Of a DNA stretch of 64,000 nucleotides, positions 9,588 to 21,212 are shown one piece after another. The notes below the pieces were generated by a model. That model ran no database searches, was not told the DNA's origin, and worked only from the letters and a program-made list of their open reading frames with translations. Both the position numbers and the translations under genes were made by a program. The stretch covers positions 1,426,001 through 1,490,000 of the forward strand of contig OW203769.1 in assembly GCA_934045905.1 (NCBI GenBank). Direction: 5' to 3'. Each line of letters begins with the position of its first letter. The stretch's first letter is position 1. This DNA is from Leuctra nigra (Eukaryota; Arthropoda; Insecta; Plecoptera; Leuctridae).

Positions 9588-11546
9588 ATAGTTCTTGTGT
9601 AGTAGGTAGAAACTATTTGCTAGGCAGCCTCATGCTCAAAAGAAGTTGCATCCACATAGATTGCGGATGTCAGTCCTCGACACCACAAGACCGTGTGCTA
9701 ATAATTTATGGATGGAATCCAGTATCTGGCCATTAAATCGGCAAATTCTTTTGAGCATAGCATAATAATAGTGTTAAATATTGACAAAATTAACAAGATC
9801 TTACTGATAACAAGATCTTGTAAATGTTGGACTTTCATTGGTCTGACCGAATAAAAATTTACACAAAAAATAAAAAACACTTCTAACAATACGCTGCATG
9901 ATCTTGCTAAACTTTTCAAGATCTTGTATAAATCTTGTTTAGGTTAGAATCTGTACCTACAATAATAAATAATTGCAAATATCTTGCGAACATTATTAGT
10001 ACAAGGTACATTACCTAAATACTTTGCAATTTTATTTTTTCAGATGAAAGAAATACGTATTCAAGTGCATTCATTTTCTTGAAAAACTGAAGATGAAAAA
10101 TTGTGCCAACATATCCGTGAGTGAAGTAAAATCCGAATTGTGTCTTGTCGATAAAGAGACAGCGTGCCAGACTCACTGCCAGGTAGTACCTACCTCAGAA
10201 TGTTTTGATACTATGTGACGTGTGAAGGTTGAAGGACATTTAAAAATTTTAAGTGATGTGGTAGTATAATCTTTTACAATAATATACGTTTATATTATAT
10301 GAAACTGTTTTTTTTTTAATTTTCGTGTGTTTTCCTGCTCTTTATTATTCCTAAAATTCAATTGCAGTGAATCTCCTAAGTGTAGCATTTTATTTTTTGT
10401 AATTTATCAAAACAATATAGTACCTAAGTAAGTACGGAATAGTACGTGAAAAAATTATTATTGAAACGATTCAATCGTCCTGTAAGAGATTATCAAAAAA
10501 TAATTGCTAATTTCAAAATCCAACAACCGATTCATAAACAAAAATTATGGATCTTTTTATCCTTCTTCATTTTTTTATGAATAAGGTACCTGTAATACTT
10601 AAGTCTCTAGAAATTTTGTTCCAGTAAGTTTTTAAATATCAACGCAAATAATTACTGACATTTGTCACCCGCGAAATGTTAAAAATTAATTCTTGCAAAT
10701 GAAATTCAATTATAATGGGACTTTTGGCGGGAAAAACGACGTATTACAAGAATCCACTTACACTAATGTGTTACCATTGTGGATCATCTGTCAATTTTCT
10801 GTAAATTTTCCTGTTAAAAGTAATCAAACTTTGTTAATTCATTCCTTGAAAACTATTCATCCCACAGCAAAAATAAAATCACATCTGTGTTCAGCAACAT
10901 AATCAACTTTCATAAAATAATGGTCTATTATTCTGAAATCTGAATTTCACGAGACTTCCCCATTATGTGACAGTCAAGTTGAGGATTTCAAATGATCCCA
11001 AAATATTTCCTCCAAATAAAAATGCGTTAAAAATAAAAACAGTAGGAGGTACCTTAGGTAATGTGTCAGGTCAGTGGAACAGCTTTCAAACAATAGGGAA
11101 ACATGGCGAGATAAAATAACTTCCAATAACCACTGATTAACTTTATAATATACCGGCTATTTTTTTTTTTATTAATATTTGACCATTTAAATGCATTTCT
11201 AATGTGTTTGAGTAGGTACCTACTGTTCTTCTAGTTGACATAACAAATTACAACTGTTGTAAAATATTCCGTGAACTGTGAACTAATACATTGACCCTGG
11301 AAGAAAATACCTGGATTATTTTTTTCGTATGGCAACGCCCACTCTCCGAAATTGTGAAAAAATCCCGTTTCTCGTGTCACTCACGTTTGCAATTAATTAT
11401 GTCTTAATGAAACGTATTTTTTCCAGGTACATTCGCATTCAAAATTAGTGCCTATATGCACGTGTCTGGATCAGAGGCACGTTTTGTAGGTACTGCATTT
11501 TGAATGAGAGTGTACCTAGCAAGCTAGCACGTGACCGTTATGGAAT
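9588..11546. other. AT-rich stretch, nothing recognised
   Basis: Interior of the TIR element. Only short frames, a splice-acceptor-like TTTTTTCAG near 10043 and scattered TAGGTACC words are seen. No repeat or gene can be supported. Confidence 0.4.
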
Positions 11547-11846
11547 GTGCGTAGGGGGAGGGGGCTACAGAGCGAGCAGCTGCTCCCGCGCGGGCCGCCC
11601 GGGCGGGGGCCAGGGCCGGCCTATGCCTCCCGCGCGGGCCGCCCGGGAGGGTCCAGGGACGGCCCATACCTCCCGCGCGGGCGTCATGGGACGGCCCAGG
11701 CCGCCGCCCGGGCTTATTCCCAGTGGCAGGCCCCGGGAGTCTCACTCCATGCTAATCACCCATAAGACGGGAGGTCCCTGGGCAGGCCCGTACGCCCATC
11801 TGGGACGGCCTAGGACGCGTCCAGGGACCTCCCAGTGTTTGTAGGG
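11547..11846. repeat. GC-rich subterminal repeats, right end of the TIR element
   Basis: Repeats of cccgcgcgggccgcccggg and gggacggccca at roughly 55-bp spacing, with many CCCGGG palindromes. The left end (7146-7345) has a looser inverted version (gggcggcccgggc, gggacgtcccgggcggg). Composition is utterly unlike the AT-rich surroundings. Confidence 0.8.
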
Positions 11847-11849
11847 TAA

Positions 11850-12395
11850 CGGCGCTGTTGCCGATACGACTTTGTCTAACTTCTTCGAATGGGAATGTTG
11901 GCAGTAGATTTATTTTAACACAAAATTGAGAGTATACATTGGTTTTTAATACCACAGTACTTTTATAACATGTTTCACTTCATTATAAGTTATATTTGTA
12001 TGCATCATCAATCAGATATTGTATTCTTTACAATTATATTTGTTCGCTGAAACCAGAGATATTTCATTTTGTTGCGTTTCCGGCAATTTTTACTACGCAA
12101 AAGATTGAATGTCTGTGTTTATCTGCTTTACGATTCATCATTTTAAACAATATTTTATGTTGCAGTTATATTACTTACATATTTATAACTCATAATCATA
12201 CAGTACTCGATATATACAGTAATGTATATATAGTTATTATAACTTATATAAAATAATGTATATTATAGTCAGTATTTCTTTTGACCTCATTCCGTAGTAA
12301 TGGGACCACATTAAAGGAGACCGTGGAAAACAGAATGTTGAGATAAATTTATTATTTTTGTTAGTAATCATTTGTGTGTTGTTAGATGGAATAAT
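11850..12395. other. AT-rich unique-looking DNA, nothing recognised
   Basis: No gene, repeat family or RNA was identified. Several TA-rich runs (12180-12260) occur. Confidence 0.4.
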
Positions 12396-13160
12396 ATATA
12401 TATATTTTTTTTTTTTTTATTTTCCACAAATATTTTTTCTACAATTTTGAAAAATTTTTATAAAATTTTCACAAATTTATTTTCCAAAATATGACTAAAT
12501 TTTATAGAATTTCCACACTTTTTTTCTCCAAAATTTTGACAAAATTTTATAAAATCTCTATAAATATTTTTTTACAAAATTTTGACAAAATTTTATAAAA
12601 TTTCCACAAATATTGGAAATGTATTCAATATGGAAATGTTGTATCTCCAAATTTTGGAGAAAAAAATGGTGGAAATTTTATAAAATATAATCAAAATTTT
12701 GGAAAAAATATTTGTGGAAATTATAAAAAAAAAATGACAAAATTTTTGAAAAAACATTTTAGAAAATTTTATAAAATTTTGTCAAAATTTTTGAAAAAAT
12801 ATTTGTGGAAATTTTATAAAATTTTGTCAAAATTTTGGAGAAAAAAAGTGTGGAAATTTTATAAAATTTAGTCATAATTTTGGAAAATATATTTGTTGAA
12901 ATTATAAAAAAAAATTGTCAACATTTTTGAAAAAATATTTTAGAAAATTTTATAAAATTTTGTCAAAATTTTTAAAAAAATATTTGTGGAAATTTTATAA
13001 ATTTTGTCAAAATTTTGGAGAAAAAAAGGGTGGAAATTTTATAAAATATAGTCATTATTTTGGAAATATATTTGTGGAAATTATAAAAAAAAAGTCAAAA
13101 TGTTTGAAAAAATATTTGTGGAAATTTTATAAAATTTTGTCAAAATTTTCTCCTCTGTTT
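12396..13160. repeat. Palindromic AT-rich satellite, ~50-bp period
   Basis: The unit is tttggaaaaaatatttgtgg plus aaattttataaaattttgtc with minor changes. Units before about 12625 are in one orientation and those after about 12650 in the other, so the block as a whole can fold back. The long plus-strand frame (12915-13208) is a translation of this repeat and is not called as a gene. Confidence 0.85.
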
Positions 13161-13381
13161 TTCGGTAATGTGTCCGTCGGTAAACTGTCCGTCGGTAAAC
13201 TACCCTAGAACCGACGTAGTCGCACTTGATTGGCTGCTAGGTCATGACGTCATTTTCGCCGCGCGTTATTTCAAAAAACCTCCCGACAATCGAGGTGAGG
13301 CGGCGAGAAAAAAAACCGCCGGCGGCGATATTTTCGGTGGATTTGAAAAAAAGACGCGAAACGCGTGTTATGTGAAAGCGG
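13161..13381. other. GC-richer junction segment
   Basis: Holds a 15-bp doublet (gtccgtcggtaaact at 13167 and 13182) and cgccggcggcgat. It sits between the AT satellite and the gypsy relic and may be the end of an unidentified element. Confidence 0.3.
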
Positions 13382-13941
13382 CCTAAGGAAATCGACTCCG
13401 ATGATCGGCTGTTCAACGTCCGCGACTACGAACCTCCATGAAAATTCTCGTCGGAGTCCGAAGTTGAGGGTAAGTGTGAGTGGTCCATAGGTGCCGATCG
13501 TTGATCCATTCGCAGCTACTAAGGATTATGTCGTCCTTGGGGGACGTCCTCTGATCTTTGAACGTGGATACACGCACACATCTGAGCCTGTGTCGATGAG
13601 GAACTTGACGTGCGTTTGGAGATCGGTGACATAGAGGCGTTTCGATTTTAGGCCTTGAGTAACTGCCCGGCCCTTCCGTTTCCCTGATAATTGCACGGAG
13701 GGTTGCAGCGGCGGGCTTGTGCGCCAAATTTGGCGTGGTACCAACATAGCCCCAAAGTTGATGTCGTGTTGCTACGCGGCGCCTTGCCGCGTTGTCCCTC
13801 TGATCGTGGAGCTTCGTCGCGTGACCTTGAGGTGCGCAGTGCCTCGACGCTGGAGGCGAGAGCCGCGACTTGCTGCGTCAGTATCTCCATTGGCGTGCTG
13901 CTCGTCGTGGCGCACACTTGAGGGCCAGAAATGGAGCCCCT
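13382..13941 (-). pseudogene. Ty3/gypsy Gag C-terminus and protease, relic
   Basis: On the minus strand, from 13941: RGSISGPQV, a coiled QQVAALASSVEALR, then CWYHAKFGAQARRC (the cysteine/histidine-containing Gag end of arthropod gypsy elements). After a -1 change the protease follows, with FLIDTGSDVCVYP (catalytic DTG). A further frameshift follows near 13560, after which the reading continues to a degenerate protease end near 13382 (GVDFL-like). RT is missing. The upstream half of Gag is at 22173-21682, displaced by the element at 13951-21672. Confidence 0.75.
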
Positions 13942-14145
13942 GACCCGGTCGCGTCTTTCCATACCCTAATCGAGCCCAACTCATTGGTTTGAAAATTTGC
14001 ATTTTACTCGCATTTAACGCCGAATATATTCGGTATAACCAAACATTCTAACACTCCCATTCATTATGAAACAGCTAAGTAAGGTGTCTCCGCAATATGT
14101 TAGTTTTAATCAGTAATTGTTGACAGTTTGAAAATAAGGAACATT

Positions 14146-15095
14146 GTACAAAAACAAAAACTTGTATATAGACTGCCAAGCACCTTTACCCCTAAAAGGA
14201 TTGCGATCTAAAAGAAGGTCCCAGCAATAATATATTGTTGAAACATTTTCGCACTTAGAATTCGTGAAATCATTTCGCCCAGTTACTGCCGCCAAGCACG
14301 ACATTATAAACCAAACATTGTGCCCAAATTTAAGATTGAGAAAATCTCTATGTGAACCATCATAGTATAAACTTTAAAACAATTATAATCATTTAAAACG
14401 AAAAATAGAAAGTATTCAAATTTTAAAAACGTTAACAAAATCAATTTAAAAATATTTCTTTTACATAACTTAAAATACAAATAAAAAAAATATTTAAAAT
14501 TAAATTAAAAAAAAATTAAAAGTAAAAAAAATAAAAATAAAGCTTGGCGCATTGTGTCAAGGAGGGGGCGACATAAAAAGAGGATGTCGACCAAGGAGAC
14601 GACGATAGAAAGAAGGAAGAAGAAGATGATGAAGGAGAAGAAGGAAGAAGTCAACATGACTTCAAAAACAATGTGGTGCAAAAACAATGTGCCAAGCTTT
14701 ATTTTTATTTTTGTTACTTTCATTTTTTTTTTAATTTAATTTTAAATATTTTTTTTATTTGTATTTTAAGTTATGTAAAAAAAATGTTTTTAAATTGATT
14801 TTGTTAACGTTTTTAAAATTTGAATACTTTCTATTTTTCGTTTTAAATGATTACAATTGTTTTAAAGTTTATACTATGATGGTTCACATGGAGATTTTCT
14901 CAATCTTAAATTTGGGCACAATGTTTGGTTTATAATGTCGTGCTTTGCGGCAGTAACTGGGCGAATGATTTCACGAATTTTAAGTGCGAAAATGTTTCAA
15001 CAATATATTATTGCTGGGACCTTCTTTTAGATCGCAATCCTTTTAGAGGGAAAGGTGCTTGGCAGTCTATATACAAGTTTTTGTTTTTGTACAAC
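14146..15095. repeat. Giant near-perfect hairpin (arms ~400 bp)
   Basis: 14146-14556 is repeated in inverse at 14690-15095 with only a few differences (for example ccacctttacccct against cacctttccctct). The inner ends are AAGCTTGGCGCA and its complement. The loop is about 130 bp and purine-rich (gaaggaagaagaagatgatg). Frames reading across the arms on both strands are mirror images and are not genes. Confidence 0.9.
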
Positions 15096-15946
15096 ATGTC
15101 ACATGAGGTAAAAGTTTATAGCAGCTTTCATTGATGATTGAGTGTTACCTGTCATTGCATTGTTAACGCCAACAACGTCACTTCTTGTCTAAAGTTTTCT
15201 GTTTTTCTTCCAATAGTTCCAAAGATAGTATAACGAAAGGGTCAATTTCTTTTGGTTGAATATGAGTTATCTCAACTTTTAAATTGTTTAAAGTTCAAAA
15301 CTTTGAGTCATGTGAATAACGTAAATTGTAGGTGTATTGTTCCGGTGTAGACCGGAATTTGTGCGTCATCTCGTACTACGCATATTTGTTGCCAATTGGT
15401 AAACTGAAAGGTTCACGAAAGGATTGTAAATGCGTTTTCCTCAATTTTAAATTCTTCCAGGTTCACTTTTTTATGTCATATAACTCAATTGGTAAAGCTG
15501 CGTGCAGATGTTTACAACACATTTTAAATAAAATCAGAATGGTTTTTGGAAGGCAATGTAACTTAAAAGAACAAAATTACTAAACTTTAAAGTACCTGGA
15601 AACTTTCCAGGTAACTTTCTAGTTCTTTATTTGAACGGAACTAGGAACTGAAACTAGTTCCTTTTTGTTCAATGGAACTGGAACAAGTTCCTTGTTTGAG
15701 GAACTTACCCAACACTGCTGTTTAGTTATAGTCCCACCATGGATTATACCTCAATTTCTTCATCCAGCAGTTTGAAAACGTACCAAAAATGGGTGTATGC
15801 AGAATATTATGTATATTTAATTTTCTATTACATAGGGGTGGTTTCTTAAAATTTTGGGATGTTTGCGTAAGGGTGTAAGTACCGTACGGTATGGGTTATT
15901 TCAAATAGAATGTGTATATCAAATTTTGTTTGAGATCGGTCAAAGG

Positions 15947-17828
15947 CAGTCTTGGGTAGTAACGTAACGAAAGTAACGCATTACTGTAACGAAATTACTT
16001 TTTTGGGTAACAAGCCAGTAATTTCATTACAAAATTTTTGAAGTAACGTCCGAGTAATTTCACTACTTTTTTCCAAGTAATTTGAGGTTAGTAACGCGTT
16101 ACAAATTGCCTCGCCCCCCACTGTTGTTTTCGTACATCTTTTTCAAGTTGTTGAACTAAATTCACGACGAGTAATATGAACCATAAAAAACACTCCGTGT
16201 AAAAATACCAGCCAAGTCTCTTCAACTAAAAAAAAAAATAGAAGAAATCTAAAAATTCAGCACTGAAAAGTAGTGATATCAAAAAAAGGCCAAGTCAAAA
16301 CTTTTAAAAATTACTTGGCGCATCGTGCATATAAATAGTATAGAAGTAGGTCGGTAATCAAATATACTCATCTATACATAAAATATATCTATAATCCCAT
16401 AGAAAAACGATGCGCCAAGTAATTTTTAAAAGTTTTGACTTGGCCTTTTTTTGATATCACTACTTTTCAGTGCTGAATTTTTAGATTTCTTCTATTTTTT
16501 TTTTAGTTGAAGAGACTTGGCTGGTATTTTTACACGGAGTGTTTTTTATGGGATATCATTCCTTTTTTCAGTTTATTCTTACAATTTGTAGCATATATTG
16601 TAGAACCAAAGACTATAATTCCTTTAAAAAAATACGCCTTTTTGATTTGGTTGCTAAGAAAAGTTGTGCTTGTTACTATGTATATGCTATAAATAATATG
16701 CTATAAAGTATAGCGGAAGTTTCGTTCCAATTGGTCCAGCCGTTCTCGAGTTATGGCATCACTTCCGGTTTTCAAAATGGCGGCTGACTTCACTGCCACC
16801 TAAAATTTGTGTCTTTAAATGCTATGTAACATTATAAGCCTTCTGAATATGTAGTTATTGTTATAAGAGATGATTTCATTCAAATTTGGCATTTTTATGA
16901 CGTCATTTCCGGTTTCGGTAAAAGTACATTTCTATTTTGACTGTTGATATTTCATTGAGAAGACCATCCGAATCGTTTGGCGCTAGTTTCGTCCCAATTG
17001 GTTCATCAGTTTTTAAGATATGACGTCACTTCCGGTTTCAAAATGGTGACACAAAAAATTCGTAAGGACAAGGTATCATCAGACGCCAAAAGTGCATATA
17101 TGGTAAAAATTTCAGATCGATCGGCTCAGCCGTTTAGGCTGTGGCGCTGTCAACAGTGTTTCCTGATATCATCAGAATCATCATCTTCAGAATCAGAAAG
17201 TGGTGTAATTTCACTGTTTTCACGGCCCTCTAGCACGAAAATGACATACCCTATTGTTCCCAAATTCGGTATATGGGGTGGGGTGGGCCATAGCTCGAAA
17301 TTAAGATATTTTGCAACAATGTGAGATTTTCCAATTTTAAGATCCAGTAGGCCGAAAATGCCATGTTGTTGCTTACAGTAAAAGTGGTTGGTCTGCTCCT
17401 CAGTTTATTAGGCATTTACGGTATGTTGAGTGAGTGTGAGTGTACGGTACGACTTGGCTGGGTGGAACGACCGCTCCACTAGATATGAACCTGAATTGAT
17501 ATTCCTTTTTCTTTTGGACGTTTTTTTAAAATAGAATCACCTAGAATAGCCTTGTAAAATAATGTCAAATGGACATTTTCACTAAAATGACATGAGAATC
17601 CCATTGCATGCTGGTTGTAGGATAGGCGCCATTTGTATTATTTTGTGTTGTGTACATATCGGAAATCACGGAAAATTTCGAAGTAATTTCGTTACAATTT
17701 TTCATGAAATGTAAAGTAATTGCATTACTTCTTAATAATGGTAACGGTATAGTAATTTTAATACATTTTAACCCATGTAATTTGTAACGTAATTTCATTA
17801 CTTTTTAAAAGTAATTTACCCAAGTCTG
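15947..17828. mobile_element. hAT-type MITE with 8-bp duplication, host of H2
   Basis: Left end CAGTCTTGGGTA, right end TTACCCAAGTCTG; 8-bp flank GTCAAAGG at 15939-15946 and 17829-17836. The subterminal gtaacg/cgttac-rich sequence is shared by both ends in inverse. Most of its length is the inserted Helentron-like copy H2; without it the MITE is about 580 bp. Confidence 0.85.
16181..17484 (+). mobile_element. Helentron-like element, copy H2
   Basis: Foldback arms 16181-16325 and 16408-16551, then modules with ACTTCCGG and AAAATGGCGG (16757, 17021), then the conserved 3' block, GTACGACTTGGCTGG, hairpin TGGAACG/CGCTCCA and CTAGAT (17479-17484). One stem base differs from H1. It has an atcatc/tcag-rich stretch in place of the ATT run. 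Confidence 0.65.
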
Positions 17829-17836
17829 GTCAAAGG

Positions 17837-19840
17837 GTATATAAGAAAGAACGTTCATACCAAGGAGCGTTTTCCTAGTTTATACATCGATACACTTATA
17901 CTTATTTTAAAGGAATTACGGCAAAGGATGTGGCGATTTGATTCTGCCTTGTTGTGAAAATTGATTTTGAAGATTTCAACCTAGAATTCCTTTAAGATTA
18001 ACTATCTGAGCCACCTGGTGTTTATAGTGCTGGTGGGAAGGAGTAGGACGTATATCATTAACACAAAACACACCAACACACGAACAAACCAACAAAGAAC
18101 GGTCAACCTGAATATACTGACTGATTGCCATGATACCAGAGAAGCTAAAGCACTATTTTTGCCGGAGAACAGTCACACAATCCTAGATCACACGCTTATA
18201 AATTCCCAAAGGTGTCTACCGCTTCCATCGGTAGTATGTAATTAAATAAAAATCAATGAACCTACACATATTTTGTTTAAATCTCACTAAACGACAATTA
18301 ACATTAAAAAATCTCTATTGATTTAAAAATATATATATGATAACAATGAGAAAAAGTAGTAACACGGATCGTTTTTTTATCTCCTCGGTCCCATTCAGTG
18401 CGTACCTATACATTTAAAAAAAACTGTTGCTAGTCAAGACTCAAGTGAAAAAAACATTGTTTAGGTAATAAAATATCACTTTATCCATTCTTAAGGAAAA
18501 CACATGTCATAACAAGCAAATGTTCAATTTCTTTTAAAATGTACCAAATATAGTTATGAATGTAATTTATGAATAAGATTTTTCTAAATTTATTTTGAAT
18601 GAAATAGCTTTAAAGAAAAGTCCTTTACGAATACTAATTTTACCCTGGGGAAGTCTTCTTCGAACGGGTTGTGTGCTTACTCATTATCTTGAAGTATACA
18701 ATTTTACAATAAATAGTGTGAAAATAAGTTATTTGAAAATACAATTGTGCTAGAAGACAGCCTCCTACTGCAGCAGAATCTATTATTCTATTATGTTACA
18801 TTCCAAAACAGTGTCAGTGTTGTCAGTGTCAGTGTCAGTGTTTGAAACAAGTGTTTCAAACAAGTGTGAAATACGTACAATTGTATTTCTTTTGTGTCAA
18901 GACAACATAGGAAACCAAACCTCTGATAATCACAACACAACCCCCACCCCTTATCCACCAGCCACTGAATGTTTATCTCTAGATCTGAATGTGCTTTGTG
19001 TATTTTCCAAGCAATAGGATTCACGATATTAATTGACATTTTATTATTTGTTTATTGATTATGGGGTGTGTGTGGGGGGGGGGGGGGGTGTTTATGTGTT
19101 TATTACGCATAGATCATACAATCAATTAGTCTACCGGTCCTTATTCCTGATGATGATGGCATATTGTTGATATATCTAATTGATTTATTGTTTGCGTTTC
19201 GATATTTTAGACAGAATGAATTATTTCGTGCATTTAGGTAGGTATTCTTTTAAAAATGCCATTACATATTGTTGAACATGTTTGTAAACTCACAGACGGA
19301 AGATTCCGCGTGAGGCAATCGATTGGCATCAGAATACAATACTATTGTTCATTGTGCGTAGTTAACCTATTATTCTTTACTCTACACAAAACGAAGTTTC
19401 CATACTCCCGAAACTGAAATAAATTTAGACATTATAATATTCATAGGTACGTGAAGTAGTAGAACTAAAGATTTCATTATGAAACGGAATCGATGTCTGT
19501 TATTCGTTTGTTGTCTTAATACTTGGATATCCATAATAACTATCCAAACGAGTTTTCTCAAATGGTTGATACTACGTCATATTCTGTCGTCATATTGAGG
19601 TATATTTGAGGTTTGAATCTTTCAATGTGACAAAATTATGAAGTTCACCTAGAATTCTACGAGCGGCTAGAGACAGAAGGTGCTCCAGGCGGGCGTAGGG
19701 CGCGCGCATAGGTTTTACTGGGCAGCCTAAGGAATAAAACTCTCTATGGGTAGACAAAGTCGAACTGGCGAAAATTAAAACTGGGCAACTTAAAAAAATA
19801 ACTCTATGGTTAGGCAGAATTAAAACTTGTAAAAATTTCT
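17837..19840. other. Intergenic, mainly AT-rich, no gene recognised
   Basis: Contains a (GTGTCA)n-like run at 18808-18845, a nearly pure G run of about 14 at 19074-19088 and otherwise unremarkable sequence inside the 7.7-kb element. Confidence 0.4.
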
Positions 19841-19850
19841 AATAAAAAAG

Positions 19851-19924
19851 GACCACCCGGCCGGAATCGAACCGGCGACCCCTAACACCGTAAGCCAATG
19901 CACTGTCAATTGCGCCACCAGGAC
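19851..19924 (-). tRNA. tRNA-Arg(ACG)-like relic, acceptor stem unpaired
   Basis: On the minus strand an A box TGGCGCAATTG and a B box GGTTCGATTCC are correctly spaced. D stem GCGC/GTGC, anticodon stem TTGGC/GTTAG with loop TTACGGT (anticodon ACG) and T arm GCCGG/CCGGC form. The acceptor halves (GTCCTGG against CGGGTGG) do not pair. A T run follows. It is best read as a tRNA pseudogene or SINE head, not a functional tRNA. Confidence 0.5.
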
Positions 19925-20189
19925 GGCGATACTGAAAGCCGTTCGTAACCACTAAACTAGCAAATGGGCGAAGATTTCAACAAGACGCAATGTCGCTCGT
20001 CATACCTGCAGCATTACCTACGAACCTGATACTATCTGTGATCGCGATGGCAATCGGCGTGCCGCGATGGCGATGTTTCGGGTTATTGATGATCTACACA
20101 GCATCCCTCGACCTCTCATTTGAATATATATACTGGAAGGTATCATCGCTTACACAAATAAAAAAGGATGATGTGAAAAAAAAGTTTTT

Positions 20190-20263
20190 CTAGGATCGGG
20201 AATCGAACCCGTTATGGAGGAACACAAGCCAGCTGCCTCCGATAATTCAGCTATTCAGGCCGA
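20190..20263 (-). tRNA. Second tRNA-like relic
   Basis: The minus strand has TAGCTGAATT (A-box-like), a possible D stem GCTG/CAGC and a T arm CGGG-TTCGATT-CCCG (20197-20211), followed by a short T run. Acceptor pairing is poor. Downstream on the plus strand (20340-20640) is a degenerate non-coding repeat with two ACTTCCGG sites and (CCAG)n at 20626-20646, so a tRNA-headed repeat is plausible. Confidence 0.35.
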
Positions 20264-21011
20264 CAAGGTATGGAGTTGACAGCGAAGCTGCTGTGTTGGT
20301 AGATGAAGGGGAAGAGCGGAACGCTTAATATTGATAATTTTTCCACTTCCGGTTTGAAAATTTTGTTTTTTCTTGAAGTGGAGTGTCTAGCAATACATTG
20401 TCTTTAATATTGCCAAATTTCAAATTTCAAAACTGTCGATGGACCCGTTTGACTTTTGAAAAAAATTAAAATTTAAAATTGGATTAAATTCACTTCCGGT
20501 TAAAATATTTCAGATTTTCTTTCATAAGTAGGCGTGAGAAGGGGGACTCTATGTGTCTACCAAATTTCAACTCTCTAGACCAAACCGTGCAATCTGTAGA
20601 AAAGGACAAGCAAATCGACGTGCCTAGCCAGCCAGCCAGCCAGCCCCAAAGTCAATCCTTGCATGTTTGAGGCCCAAAATTAACCCCGAAGGGATGATCG
20701 CAGCACTTTGATATTTGGTTAGGTGTTGTCAGGTGGCTAAATATACCCGATAACCATGGTTTTCAACTTTAATTTCTCACTGCATGTATGCCTGGCGACA
20801 CCTCGTTTCGACCACTTAAGCCGTTGCGGTATAAGTCTCTGGTAGTAGCTCGCACGTTGTATGAGAGCGGTGCTTGGCAGCGTCGAGCTAGCGCCCGACT
20901 AGATTGTTCGGAAAGTAGATTTAAACCCTTTATAAGAAGATAAAAATTTCTCGATGTCAAAATTCGGACACGAGACAAATATTCCGTTGATTACAAGCAA
21001 GGCGAAACAAA

Positions 21012-21212
21012 ATGAGCAGAAGAGGTTGGTTTTAATCAATAATTATAATAATCATTAATATTAAATAAGGGCCAATATTTCAGGTCAACACCATAAGCAT
21101 ACGCAAAAGTGCGATATACCCCAAGTATCTACTTTTGGACATCGCATTAAAAACAACGAATGTTTAGATCAGACTATAGATTCTCTAATATTGTCGGCTA
21201 GGTTTATTGTAG
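21012..21212 (+). CDS. Possible short spliced ORF, unrecognised
   Basis: ATGAGCAGAAGAG (21012-21024) is followed by GTTGGT, a 59-bp intron and acceptor ATATTTCAG. The second exon (21084-21212) reads in frame for 43 codons, including HHKHTQKCDIPQVSTFGHRI, to a donor GTAG/GTACAA. No third exon was found. It lies just inside the right TIR of the 7.7-kb element. It could be a relic of the element's own gene or chance. Confidence 0.2.

Larger units (their letters stand above)
7146..11846. mobile_element. 4.7-kb TIR element with TA duplication and GC-rich subtermini
   Basis: CCCTACAAACACTGGG at 7146-7161 is the exact reverse complement of 11831-11846. TA flanks both ends (7144-7145 and 11847-11848). 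Both ends carry a few hundred bases of CCCGGG-rich, GC-rich repeats in an otherwise AT-rich region, and these are inverted relative to each other. The interior has no recognised transposase. It contains a 5'UTR-like stretch ending at a donor (GAAG/GTGAGT near 7819) and a possible two-exon ORF (9042-9587). Superfamily is unclear; the TA duplication alone does not decide it. Confidence 0.65.

Noticed and set aside
12915..13208. 97-codon ORF rich in FLKKYLWKFYK
   Set aside because: Translation of the AT-rich ~50-bp satellite.
13951..13983. Gag coding in opposite orientation at 13951-14002
   Set aside because: The apparent duplicate of the 21640 region is the TIR of the inserted element, not a second gag.
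14110..15134. Mirror ORFs such as the MSCLAAVTG and MVYNVVLCG frames
   Set aside because: They read the two arms of the same hairpin on opposite strands; no independent evidence for coding.
18018..18245. 75-codon plus-strand ORF
   Set aside because: No motif, no splice context, inside a decayed element; chance length.
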